This document shows positions 35,311 to 43,458 of a stretch of 57,511 nt of DNA, one piece after another. The stretch lies in contig JARLIN010000039.1 in assembly GCA_031291715.1 (NCBI GenBank), positions 1-57,511 of the forward strand, written 5' to 3'. The position numbers and the translations under genes are program-made. Each line of letters opens with the position of its first letter. Within the stretch, counting starts at the first letter, position 1. The notes under the pieces were generated by a model. It made no database searches. It had not been told where the DNA came from and was given only the letters and a program-made list of their open reading frames with translations. The stretch is from Rhodopila sp. Its GTDB lineage: Bacteria > Pseudomonadota > Alphaproteobacteria > Acetobacterales > Acetobacteraceae.

Positions 35311-36300
35311 ATGCCAATAGACCCACAAATTCCGCCAAATGCCCGCCGGGTCGAGTTCCTCGCCTTCCCGGATGTGCAGCTTCTGGACGTGACCGGTCCG
35401 TTGCAGGTGCTCGCCAGCGCCAACCGCCTGGCCGAGGACGCCGGCCAACCGCCGCCCTATGCCCTGAAGGTGGTTTCGGCCGTGCCGGGGCCGATCGTTT
35501 CCTCCGCCGGGCTGGCGCTGCTGGCGGAACCGCTGCCACCGCCCGATCAACCGCTCGACACCTTGATCGTCGCCGGCGGCGTGGGCGTTCATGTCGCGCG
35601 GACGGACCCGGGGCTGGTGGACTGGGTCACGCGGCGAGCCGCCAGTGCCCGGCGCATTACATCTGTGTGCACAGGCGCATTCCTGCTGGCCTCGACTGGA
35701 TTGTTGGACGGGCACCGCGCCACCACCCACTGGTCGCGTTGCGCCGAACTGGCCGCGGCGTTTCCGGCGGTGCGGGTGGAAAAAGACCCGATCTACGTCA
35801 ATGACGGCAATGTCTGGACCTCGGCCGGCGTGACCGCGGGGATCGATATGGCGCTGGCGTTGCTGGAGGCTGATCATGGCCGCGCCGTGGCCAACGCGGT
35901 CGCCCGTCAGTTGGTTGTGTTCGCCAAACGGCCCGGTGGGCAGGCGCAGTTCAGTGCCGGCCTCGCGCTGTCTGGCTCGGACGGGACATTCGACAGCCTG
36001 CACGGTTGGATGCGGCGCAACTTGCGCGGCAACCTGACGGTGCCCGCCCTGGCAGAGCAGGCGGGCATGAGCGAGCGTAGCTTCCTGCGGCACTATCGGC
36101 AGGTGACGGGGGCGACTCCGGCCCGCGCGGTGGAACGCGTCCGGGTCGAGGCCGCGCGTCAGGCGCTGGGGGAGACGAGCCTGCCGGTGAAGCGTATCGC
36201 CCGGGACTGCGGGTTCGGGTCGGAGGAAACGATGCGGCGGAGTTTCCTGCGCGTGCTGGCGGTGCCGCCACATGCTTACCGCGAACGGTTCCCTGTGTGA
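35311..36300 (+). CDS. GlxA-family transcriptional regulator (DJ-1 + AraC HTH)
   Basis: The 329-residue protein fuses an N-terminal DJ-1/PfpI domain (VEFLAFPDVQLLDVTGPLQVL, TSVCTGAFLLASTGLLDGHRATTHW, TSAGVTAGIDMALALLE) to two C-terminal AraC-type HTH motifs (LTVPALAEQAGMSERSFLRHYRQVTGATPARAVERVRVEAAR and VKRIARDCGFGSEETMRRSFLR, split here by family convention). An ATG at 35311 is used. It is divergent from the isonitrile hydratase gene, which it likely controls from the 55-base shared spacer. Confidence 0.88.
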   Translation: MPIDPQIPPNARRVEFLAFPDVQLLDVTGPLQVLASANRLAEDAGQPPPYALKVVSAVPGPIVSSAGLALLAEPLPPPDQPLDTLIVAGGVGVHVARTDPGLVDWVTRRAASARRITSVCTGAFLLASTGLLDGHRATTHWSRCAELAAAFPAVRVEKDPIYVNDGNVWTSAGVTAGIDMALALLEADHGRAVANAVARQLVVFAKRPGGQAQFSAGLALSGSDGTFDSLHGWMRRNLRGNLTVPALAEQAGMSERSFLRHYRQVTGATPARAVERVRVEAARQALGETSLPVKRIARDCGFGSEETMRRSFLRVLAVPPHAYRERFPV

Positions 36301-36480
36301 TTCCAACCCGATGAAACGGACAGGATCGTCATTGGGGGAAGCGTAGCAACGACGCCATCCTCATGATCATGTGCTCGGACAAGGCGATCGCTTCGTCGCT
36401 ACGCTGCTCGCGTTGACACCGGGTCCGGGGGCACCTGACCCAAAGCCGGCCATCGATGTGCCGGCGAACCACGCGACAGG

Positions 36481-38334
36481 GTGAGGAGGCGCAACCAGTT
36501 GCAGAAAGGCCGGGTCCTTATCGGACGGATCGTACTGGCGGCCGTCACCTTCTGGGCCTTGCTGATGATTGTCCCCGATTTCCATCGGGTCATCCAACCA
36601 CTCGCCTCCACCGGCTTCGCGGCAGACAATGATGGGTTGATCTACGACGTAACCGGCCCCTTCCCGCAGGAGGCGGACTCGCCGGCATCTCAGGCAGGAC
36701 TGCGGGTCGGCGATCGGCTGGACCTGCCCGCGATGCATTGCGGCAACCCGGAGAACCAGCGGTGCATCGACCTGCTTGCGGTTCTGGGCGGCCTGGGCGG
36801 CGCGCAGCTTGTCAGGCCGGGACGCGTGCTTCGATTGCAGATCGTCCCGGCTGCAGGAGGGGCCGCGCGCGTCGTGGACGTGGCGGCGAAGCCAATCCAG
36901 ACGACGTGGCTCGAGCGGGGCGTCCTGCTGTTCGACGAGGTCATCGCGACACTGTTCATCCTGGCCGCTGCGTGGCTGGTCTGGACCCGTCCGGGCGGGA
37001 TGACCTGGGGCTTTTTCCTTTATGCCGTCTGGTTCAACTCCGGGCAGAATTTCGTCTTTTATACCTTCCTGCAGGAACGGCCGCATTTGTTGCTGGCGCA
37101 GGAGGCGGCGGGGGCGGTGCTGCAGGGCCTTGGCTATGCCGGATTCCTGCTGTTCGTGCTGCGCGTGCCATCGGACCGGACCTTTCCGGCCTGGCGCGGT
37201 TGGCAGTTCGCGCTGCCGCTGGTGGCACTGCTGTTCATCGGGCTGCAACTGCTGAGTTACGGGAGTGCTTTCGGGCAACCCAGCGAGACCGTATCGCGGG
37301 CGACGTTCCTCGCCGGGTTCGCGGTCGATGCGGCGGCGATTTTAATTCTGCTGCGCCGCCGGCGCGGCCAGCCGCCGCAGGAATACCAGCGGCTGCGCTG
37401 GGTGATCTGGGGCTGTGTGATTGGCCTGCCGGCCTTTATCGTCGCCGCGATCCTGCAGTCCACGACGCTGTGGCGCCTTGTTCCCGGCGTGACCTCGGTT
37501 CCGCCCGAGTTGGTCGCCGCGCTCTATGGTCTCCATGGCCTGTTCGGCTGGTTCGTGTTCGAGGCGGTGCGGCGGCCCCATGTGGTCAGCGTGTCGATCC
37601 CGCTGCGGCGGATCAGCGTCTTCGGCCTGATGCTCAGCGTGCCCGCATTGTTCCTGCACCAGCAGATCGAGCATCTGGATGAGTGGCTGGATCTGCCGCC
37701 CTGGAGCTTCGTTGTTCTCGGCTCGGTGCTCATCTTCCTGATCGGACGTATTCATGAACTTGGCGTCGAACTCGCCGACCGAGTGTTCCACCGGGCGTTC
37801 CGGCGTGAATTGGCGGCGCTGCGAGCGGCCACCGAGGACGTCCTGCACGCGACCAGCATCGATGCCGTGGACAGGACACTGACCGTGGCCCCGACGCGCA
37901 CGCTGGATCTCGCTTCGGCGGCGGTGTTTCGTTGCGATGGAGTAGCATTCCGGCGTCGCGCCGAAGCGATCGGATGGGGGGACGGCAACGCCGAGCGTCT
38001 GGACCCGGACGACACGTCAATTTCTATGGCTCGGAGCGGTCTGCCCTTTCCGATCCATCCGGCTGACGCCCTGCGGCTTGGCCTGCCCATGGGGTTGGCC
38101 TCACCGACGGTCGCGGTCCCGGTACGCGACCGCCTGACCTGTCATGCCCTTGCCCTTTATGGCCCGCACGCGACCGGCGCCGACCTGTCGCGCGACGAGC
38201 AGGCGATGCTCGCCCGGCTCGCGGAGGCGGCCGCGCTCGCCTACCGCCATGTAGAGGCGGATGCGCTGCGGCGGCAGGTCGCCACCCTTCGGACGCAGAC
38301 GGTCGGGCTGTCGTTTGACACGCCGGGCGGATGA
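36481..38334 (+). CDS. Membrane sensor-like protein: PDZ, multi-span region and GAF
   Basis: The 617-residue protein starts at a GTG inside GTGAGGAGG. Layout: TM segment near 10-30; PDZ-like domain about 40-135 (ASQAGLRVGDRLDLP); six to eight hydrophobic spans at about 150-430 as in 7TM sensor kinases; a DHp-like helix (FRRELAALRAATEDVLHATS); a GAF-like domain to about 600. No kinase, GGDEF, EAL or phosphatase domain follows. Similar architectures in kinases suggest a truncated or partner-dependent sensor. Function is not recognised. Confidence 0.65.
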   Translation: MRRRNQLQKGRVLIGRIVLAAVTFWALLMIVPDFHRVIQPLASTGFAADNDGLIYDVTGPFPQEADSPASQAGLRVGDRLDLPAMHCGNPENQRCIDLLAVLGGLGGAQLVRPGRVLRLQIVPAAGGAARVVDVAAKPIQTTWLERGVLLFDEVIATLFILAAAWLVWTRPGGMTWGFFLYAVWFNSGQNFVFYTFLQERPHLLLAQEAAGAVLQGLGYAGFLLFVLRVPSDRTFPAWRGWQFALPLVALLFIGLQLLSYGSAFGQPSETVSRATFLAGFAVDAAAILILLRRRRGQPPQEYQRLRWVIWGCVIGLPAFIVAAILQSTTLWRLVPGVTSVPPELVAALYGLHGLFGWFVFEAVRRPHVVSVSIPLRRISVFGLMLSVPALFLHQQIEHLDEWLDLPPWSFVVLGSVLIFLIGRIHELGVELADRVFHRAFRRELAALRAATEDVLHATSIDAVDRTLTVAPTRTLDLASAAVFRCDGVAFRRRAEAIGWGDGNAERLDPDDTSISMARSGLPFPIHPADALRLGLPMGLASPTVAVPVRDRLTCHALALYGPHATGADLSRDEQAMLARLAEAAALAYRHVEADALRRQVATLRTQTVGLSFDTPGG

Positions 38335-38587
38335 GCCTGATGCGGCTGGGAACCATCAGAAAAAATGGAGCCGACAGCGCAAGTCGGCGATGATTTCGCA
38401 ATCGGTTTTCTCGCGGAATTTCACCGCCACCAACCGGTCCGGCCGAGAACCACTCGTTGTTTTGGCGATTCGTCGCCGCCTGGCCCGCACGGCTCGTCTC
38501 AATGATCGTGTGCTGAACTGCACCATCGCGCGCCCGCCGTGGGGCCGCCTCCGCCCCATACCGGATACTGCTCTCCCGCGATGTGCT

Positions 38588-39376
38588 CTACGCGCTCGCT
38601 TCCTCCAGCCTTCCAGAGATCAGCTTCGCAGAATCGATTACGAGTCCAGATAATGAATCGATGTCGCGCTCCGTTACTTCAGCCCGGAGGCGGACGAATA
38701 CCAGACTGCCCGTGATGATCTCAGGCGCGGCAAATATCGGCGCCGCCATCCCGATCAGCGCGGTATCGATGTCACTCGCCACAGCCACGCCTCGCTTCCG
38801 GATCGCCTTCAGCGTGTCGCGAAATACGGGCCATGTGGTGCCGAGGCCGGCAGCGGCAATTTCCCCTGCGTGATTGAGGAACAGACGCCGCAAATGCGGC
38901 GCCGGCAAGTTGGCGAGGATGATGCGCGAGGCGGAACTGCGGAACAGGGAGAACGGCCGGCCGCGGTCGAAGCTGGTTTCGATACGCGGGTCCGAGCGAT
39001 CCTCGAAGATGCTGAAGACCCGCAGCCCGTAATACCGGCACAGCAACTGGGTGCCGGCAACTTTGTCGCGTTGTGCGGCCATCACGGCGGGCGCCACACG
39101 CAACAACGGATCCGCGATCCGGATCTGCCGGTCCAGCTCGATGATACGGGGCCCAAGAGCATAGGCGCCGCGCGCAAGCTGCGAGAGGAAGCCTGCTGCC
39201 GTCAAAGCCTGCAGGTATCGATAGACCGTTGCCCTTGAAGCCTGCAGTCGCTCAATGATCCGGTCGGTGGTCCAAATGGGCTCTTCTTCGGTGAAGAGGT
39301 CGATAACGCCAAGCACGCGGTTCGATGTGCTGACGGCCTCAGGCCTCGAAAAATCGGACAAGTTGTCAGCTGCCAT
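38588..39376 (-). CDS. IclR-family transcriptional regulator
   Basis: The 262-residue regulator has an N-terminal winged HTH (VLGVIDLFTEEEPIWTTDRIIERLQASRATVYRYLQAL in family register, residues 22-60) and a C-terminal IclR effector domain (GPRIIELDRQIRIADPLLRVA, then GRPFSLFRSSASRIILANLP and RKRGVAVASDID). It is divergent from the VOC gene, with a palindrome in the shared spacer that could be its operator. IclR proteins typically control catabolic operons in response to the substrate. Confidence 0.9.
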   Translation of the reverse strand: MAADNLSDFSRPEAVSTSNRVLGVIDLFTEEEPIWTTDRIIERLQASRATVYRYLQALTAAGFLSQLARGAYALGPRIIELDRQIRIADPLLRVAPAVMAAQRDKVAGTQLLCRYYGLRVFSIFEDRSDPRIETSFDRGRPFSLFRSSASRIILANLPAPHLRRLFLNHAGEIAAAGLGTTWPVFRDTLKAIRKRGVAVASDIDTALIGMAAPIFAAPEIITGSLVFVRLRAEVTERDIDSLSGLVIDSAKLISGRLEEASA

Positions 39377-39532
39377 AAAGAATCTGCCCGGGGACGAAGT
39401 TTCGACGTCACGTCAGCGTGATGCCGTTGGTCTTCAGCGCCGCTCCCTGCCGGTTGAGCGATGGCACCGTCCGGCAATGCGGCCTGAGACCGCGGTTCTG
39501 CCCGCTTTATCGGAAAGAGACTAGTGCCATAG

Positions 39533-39547
39533 TCTCATATTATGAGA
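39533..39547. promoter_or_regulatory. Perfect 15-base palindrome, candidate IclR operator
   Basis: TCTCATA (39533-39539), centre T, TATGAGA (39541-39547). It lies five bases upstream of a -35 box for the VOC/SDR genes in the regulator's divergent spacer. Size and position match IclR-family operators. The palindrome is seen; binding is inferred. Confidence 0.55.
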
Positions 39548-39551
39548 GTTA

Positions 39552-39580
39552 TTGACATATCCCTTTATATGACGAATACA
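39552..39580 (+). promoter_or_regulatory. Candidate sigma-70-type promoter for the VOC gene
   Basis: TTGACA at 39552-39557 and AATACA at 39575-39580 with 17-base spacing, about 70 bases before the VOC start. The -35 is a perfect consensus. The adjacent palindrome lies just upstream, a position suiting an activator or a repressor that blocks polymerase. Confidence 0.5.
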
Positions 39581-39648
39581 CATGGATGTGCTCATGGCAA
39601 GGCGCCCAGCCAAGCCCAGGCGGCAATTGGGACGAACGGAGAAAACGC

Positions 39649-40056
39649 ATGAAAATCAAGCTTCATCACCTGAACCTGTGCTCGAAGGACGTTCCCGCGA
39701 TGGACGAGTTCTATCGGACCGTCCTCGACCTGGAGCCGGAGCCGACACTGAGCGGAGCCCGCGTCACAGCGCAGGGTTATGCGGGCAACGTGGCGTTCGT
39801 GTCCGACGGCAACATCCAGTTCCATCTGGCCGCGCAGGACCTTGGTGTTGGATTTCGCACTGGCAACACCGTCAACCCGCTCCATCGCGGCCACATCGCT
39901 TTCCGCACCGACGACATCGCGGCGGTGAAGAAGCGTCTCGACGAAAAGGGCGTGCCCTATTCAGACTACGGCACGTGGGCGATGAACGGCTGGTATCAGA
40001 TCTTCTTCTACGACCCGGACGGCAACGTCGTCGAAATTCACCAGGCCGACGAATAA
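39649..40056 (+). CDS. VOC (glyoxalase/extradiol dioxygenase-like) family protein
   Basis: The 135-residue single VOC module has the metal His of KLHHLNLCSKDVPAMDEFYRTVL, a second His in HRGHIAFRTDDIAAV and the final metal Glu in FYDPDGNVVEIHQ. The ATG at 39649 has GGAG eight bases upstream. It opens a small catabolic cluster (VOC, binding protein, SDR) under the IclR regulator. Isomerase, lyase and dioxygenase activities all occur in the family; the reaction is unknown. Confidence 0.85.
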   Translation: MKIKLHHLNLCSKDVPAMDEFYRTVLDLEPEPTLSGARVTAQGYAGNVAFVSDGNIQFHLAAQDLGVGFRTGNTVNPLHRGHIAFRTDDIAAVKKRLDEKGVPYSDYGTWAMNGWYQIFFYDPDGNVVEIHQADE

Positions 40057-40217
40057 CGGGGCGGCTGCCGAGAGAAGGCAGCCGGGCCCGCCCGCGTGAT
40101 CTGTTGCCGGCGACATGCTTTGCGTCGCTCTGCCCGGCACAGCCACGCGTCCAACCCAGAACCATGATGTCCGGACTAAGCGCGAATAATGCGTGGTCCG
40201 GTGGTTAGGAGGACACC

Positions 40218-41450
40218 ATGAAATTGAACCGCCGCTTTCTTCTCCAGGCCGGCCCAGTGCTGGGCGTGGCGACCGCAGGTCGCCCTTATGCCGCCCGGGC
40301 CGAAAAGTCGAACGCCATCAAGTTCGGCGTCCTGACCGATCTTTCGGGTCCGTACAGTGACCTCGCCGGGCGCGGCTCGGTTGCCGGCGTCCAGCAGGCG
40401 GTGCAGGAGTTCACCGACCTCGGCTTCCGTGTGGAGGTAATCTCCGCCGATCATCAGAACAAGCCTGATATAGCCTCGAATATCGCACGCGAATGGCTCG
40501 ACGGCGATGTGGATGTGATCGTGGACGTGCCCAGCAGTTCCGCCGGCCTCGCGGTCGCCGGAGTTGCCCGCGAGAAGAACAAAGTCTTTCTCGCTTCGGG
40601 GCCTTCGATCGTCGATTTGACCGGCAGCCAGTGCAGCCCGAACACGGTGCACTGGACGTACGACACCTATATGCTGGCCAAGTCGACTGGCAGCGCGATG
40701 GTTCGCACCGGTGGGGACAGTTGGTTCTTCCTCGTGGCGGATTACGCCTTTGGCCATTCGCAGGAGGCGGAGACTTCGCGCGTTGTGCTCAACGCCGGTG
40801 GCAAGGTGCTGGGGTCGGGGCGGTTCCCGTTTCCCGGTACAACCGACTTCTCGAGTTATCTCCTGCGCGCACAGGCCAGTGGGGCGAAGGTGATTGGCCT
40901 GGCTGCTGGCGGCAACGATCTCGTCAATCTGCTGAAGCAGGCCGCCGAATTCGGGGTTACGCAGGGCGGCAAGCGGATCGCCGCGCTGGTCATGTTCATC
41001 ACCGACGTGCACAGCCTCGGCCTCGAAATTGCACAGGGGCTCACTTGCTCCGAAACGTTTTACTGGGACTTGAATACCCGAACGCGCGCCTTTACCGACC
41101 GGATCAAGCGGAACTTCAGCGTGCAGGCGCCGACCATGGTGCATGCGGGCTGCTACGCCTCGGTGATCCACTATCTCAAGGCGGTCCGGGACATGGGTGT
41201 GGCCGCGGCAAAGGCCTCGGGCGCCGCGGCGGTTGACCGCATGAAGGCGATGCCGACAGACGACGACTGCTTTGGTGCCGGTCAGATCCGGGTGGATGGG
41301 CGAAAGCTGCATCCGGCCTATCTGTTCGAGGTGAAGGCACCCAGCGAATCCCGCGGGCCATGGGATTACTACAAAGTCCTGCAATCAACGCCGGGCGAGC
41401 AGGTGTTCCGGCCCTTATCGGAAGGCGGCTGCGCCCTGGCGCGAACCTGA
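40218..41450 (+). CDS. Branched-chain amino-acid-type ABC substrate-binding protein, Tat-like signal
   Basis: The 410-residue periplasmic protein has a signal with NRRFLLQAGPVLGVATA, cleaved after YAARA. The mature fold is Leu/Ile/Val-binding-like (type I): IKFGVLTDLSGPYSDLAG, VEVISADHQNKPDIASNIAREWL, FFLVADYAFGHSQEAE. Such proteins in catabolic clusters bind aromatic acids or similar. No permease or ATPase is nearby, so it must use a distant transporter or act as a sensor. The ATG has AGGAGG upstream. Confidence 0.87.
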   Translation: MKLNRRFLLQAGPVLGVATAGRPYAARAEKSNAIKFGVLTDLSGPYSDLAGRGSVAGVQQAVQEFTDLGFRVEVISADHQNKPDIASNIAREWLDGDVDVIVDVPSSSAGLAVAGVAREKNKVFLASGPSIVDLTGSQCSPNTVHWTYDTYMLAKSTGSAMVRTGGDSWFFLVADYAFGHSQEAETSRVVLNAGGKVLGSGRFPFPGTTDFSSYLLRAQASGAKVIGLAAGGNDLVNLLKQAAEFGVTQGGKRIAALVMFITDVHSLGLEIAQGLTCSETFYWDLNTRTRAFTDRIKRNFSVQAPTMVHAGCYASVIHYLKAVRDMGVAAAKASGAAAVDRMKAMPTDDDCFGAGQIRVDGRKLHPAYLFEVKAPSESRGPWDYYKVLQSTPGEQVFRPLSEGGCALART

Positions 41451-41527
41451 TCGCGAGACCGCGCGGCAGACCGCACCGCGAGCCGCACGGAACGACACCG
41501 TAAAATTGGACAAGAAGGGAAAATGCC

Positions 41528-42286
41528 ATGGGTTGCATGGAAGGTAAGGTTGCGTTCATCACAGGAGGAGGCGGCGGGATCGGCCGCGCCACGACCGAGC
41601 GCTTCGTACAGGAAGGGGCCCGGGTGGCCGTCGCCGAAATCAATGCCGGGCTGGGAGAGGAGACGGTCGCCGCAGCCCGCGAGAAAGGAGGGGATGCGTT
41701 CTTCGTCCACTGCGACGTGACCGATCGGGCGAGCGTCGAACGGGCCTTGGCAGAGACTGTCGCGCGCTACGGCAAATTGGACGTCCTCCACAACAATGCA
41801 GGCGGCGCGACGCCGAACGACGGACCGGTGACCGAGGCACCTGAGGAAGAGTTCTGGCGCGCCATAAAGCTGGATCTCTTTGGCACCTTCCTGTGCTCGA
41901 AGCTCGCCATTCCCCACATCATCAAGGCGGGTGGCGGGTCGATTATCAACATGTCCTCGGTCGTGGCGTTGATGGGGATGCCGGGCCGGGACTGTTACAC
42001 GGCCTCCAAGGGCGGCGTTTCCGCGCTGACGCGCTCCATGGCGGTCGAATACGCGCCCGCAAGGATCCGCGTGAACGCCATCGCGCCGTCCGTTACGCTG
42101 TCCGACCGCGTGAAGAAAATGCTGGACGGCAGCAGCAAGGCGACGGAGGAGCTGGCGGCGTCCCACCTCCTTGGTTTGGGGCTGCCGATCCACATCGCCA
42201 ATATGGCCGTCTATCTCGCATCGGACCAATCCGCGATCACCACGGGCCAGATTTTCCCGGTCGATAGTGGCGTAACGATCCGGTAG
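41528..42286 (+). CDS. Short-chain dehydrogenase/reductase (classical SDR)
   Basis: The 252-residue enzyme has the cofactor motif ITGGGGGIGRATTE, NNAGG, catalytic Ser in NMSSVVALMG and YxxxK as YTASKGG. The acidic residue after the second strand (AVAEIN) favours NAD. An in-frame ATG nine bases downstream (MEGKVAFITGG) is an alternative start. It follows the binding protein and probably oxidises or reduces an intermediate of the IclR-controlled pathway. Confidence 0.9.
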   Translation: MGCMEGKVAFITGGGGGIGRATTERFVQEGARVAVAEINAGLGEETVAAAREKGGDAFFVHCDVTDRASVERALAETVARYGKLDVLHNNAGGATPNDGPVTEAPEEEFWRAIKLDLFGTFLCSKLAIPHIIKAGGGSIINMSSVVALMGMPGRDCYTASKGGVSALTRSMAVEYAPARIRVNAIAPSVTLSDRVKKMLDGSSKATEELAASHLLGLGLPIHIANMAVYLASDQSAITTGQIFPVDSGVTIR

Positions 42287-42382
42287 CGGGAACCCGGCGC
42301 CAAGCATGGACCGTGAGCCGGAAGGCTTGAACAGCAGGCTTCAGCTCACGGTTTGCGCCAAAGGGGGAAGGATGGAACATCA

Positions 42383-43079
42383 ATGCAAAATCCGACCGTC
42401 CTTATAATGGTGCGACTGGCATGATCGGCTACTGGCATGATCGGGCGATACTTCACCGATCATGCCGAGAGTCTTAACGGTGGAAGACGATCGGTGTCTG
42501 CCGCCGCAAACCTGATGGGGTTGCCGGAGAGAATGGCCAGCCGTTGACCTTCGTGACCGCAACGTCGCCATCGGGGCGATCCGGATGCGATCCGACATCA
42601 CCGATGTGCTCTATGCCGGTTACGTCCATGAGAACGGATGGCAGACGGAAACGGAAGCCAACACCGCCTTTCTTGGCAAGGCGACGGCAGGGCTGATCGA
42701 GGCCGGGGCAAAGTTGAACCGCGTCGTCCTGATGCAGGGTCAGAAGTATTACGGGAGCCATCTGGGGCCCTTCGAAACCCCGTCGCGTAAGGATGACCCA
42801 GGGCACTTTCCGCCGAATTTCTACTACGACCAGCAGGACCTTCTGGTGGACGCACGGACGGGCAAGGATTGGACATGGACATGTCTGCGTCCGCATGTCC
42901 ACACGCACCCGATCAATGCTGTCAGCCGAACAACAGTTGAGCAGATTCTCGGCTCAGTGGATGCGATAAAGGTCCATTTCCGCGTGACGCTTTTCGCAGC
43001 TGTAGCCGCAGACGTTCTGGCCCAGGAACCATCTGCCTCACTGCTTCGAAAACCGGGCTTGATCTGGCGTCAGCGCTGA
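42383..43079 (+). pseudogene. Frameshifted PRISE/VEP1-type reductase (SDR) remnant
   Basis: Pieces of one extended-SDR gene lie in different frames. The start has PTVLI in one frame and the cofactor motif GATGMIG in the next. Later come VCRRKPDG and, in another frame, AVDLRDRNVAI continuing into the open part from 42585: DITDVLYAGYVHENGWQTE, RVVLMQGQKYYGSHLG, PPNFYYDQQDLL and WTWTCLRPH. These are hallmarks of the progesterone 5-beta-reductase/iridoid synthase-like (PRISE) family. The C-terminus is cut short after LIWRQR. At least two frameshifts and a truncation make it non-functional. Confidence 0.7.
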
Positions 43080-43155
43080 CATCATTGCGCGTCGCTAAAC
43101 GTAAGACCGTATCCGACCCCTTAGCGGACCTTCACATCACACCCTTTTTCACCCG

Positions 43156-43260
43156 TCACGGGATCACGCCATAGAACGGGCAGGCGATGGAAATAAGCAG
43201 CACGAGAGAGCCCATTGCGAGAGCTTTGCCTTCGCGGCTCGGTCTGTTGCGAGCCGACAT
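43156..43260 (-). CDS. Possible small membrane protein (34 aa)
   Basis: A short ORF with AAGGA eight to nine bases before its ATG. The peptide has a basic start (MSARNRPSREGKA) and one hydrophobic span (LAMGSLVLLISIACPFYGVI), the profile of single-pass small membrane proteins. It is divergent from the MHYT kinase gene. No family is recognised; coding status rests on ribosome site and composition only. Confidence 0.35.
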   Translation of the reverse strand: MSARNRPSREGKALAMGSLVLLISIACPFYGVIP

Positions 43261-43458
43261 TTTCGCTGTCCTTGTGGTCGATGATACCCTAGAGTGAATC
43301 TCATAGTCTGTACCGGGTCTTTTTCTTCTTTTTCTCCTTTTGGGGCGGCCGAAATCCGCCATGCGGGCCGGGCCCTTGCGTTTGATTTTATCCGCTAGCT
43401 GCCGGTCTTCGATGGGCAGACGGAAGTTAGGCGACAAAGAGGATCGCAAGGTGACGCC

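Noticed and set aside
34158-36306. Open frames of about 550 codons on both strands over recR, the isonitrile hydratase and the regulator
   Set aside because: They run across three well-supported genes in other frames and are Arg/Pro-rich with no motifs.
42585-43079. Intact 164-residue hypothetical gene
   Set aside because: Upstream frames carry the missing N-terminal parts of the same PRISE-type enzyme, so this is the largest open piece of a pseudogene.
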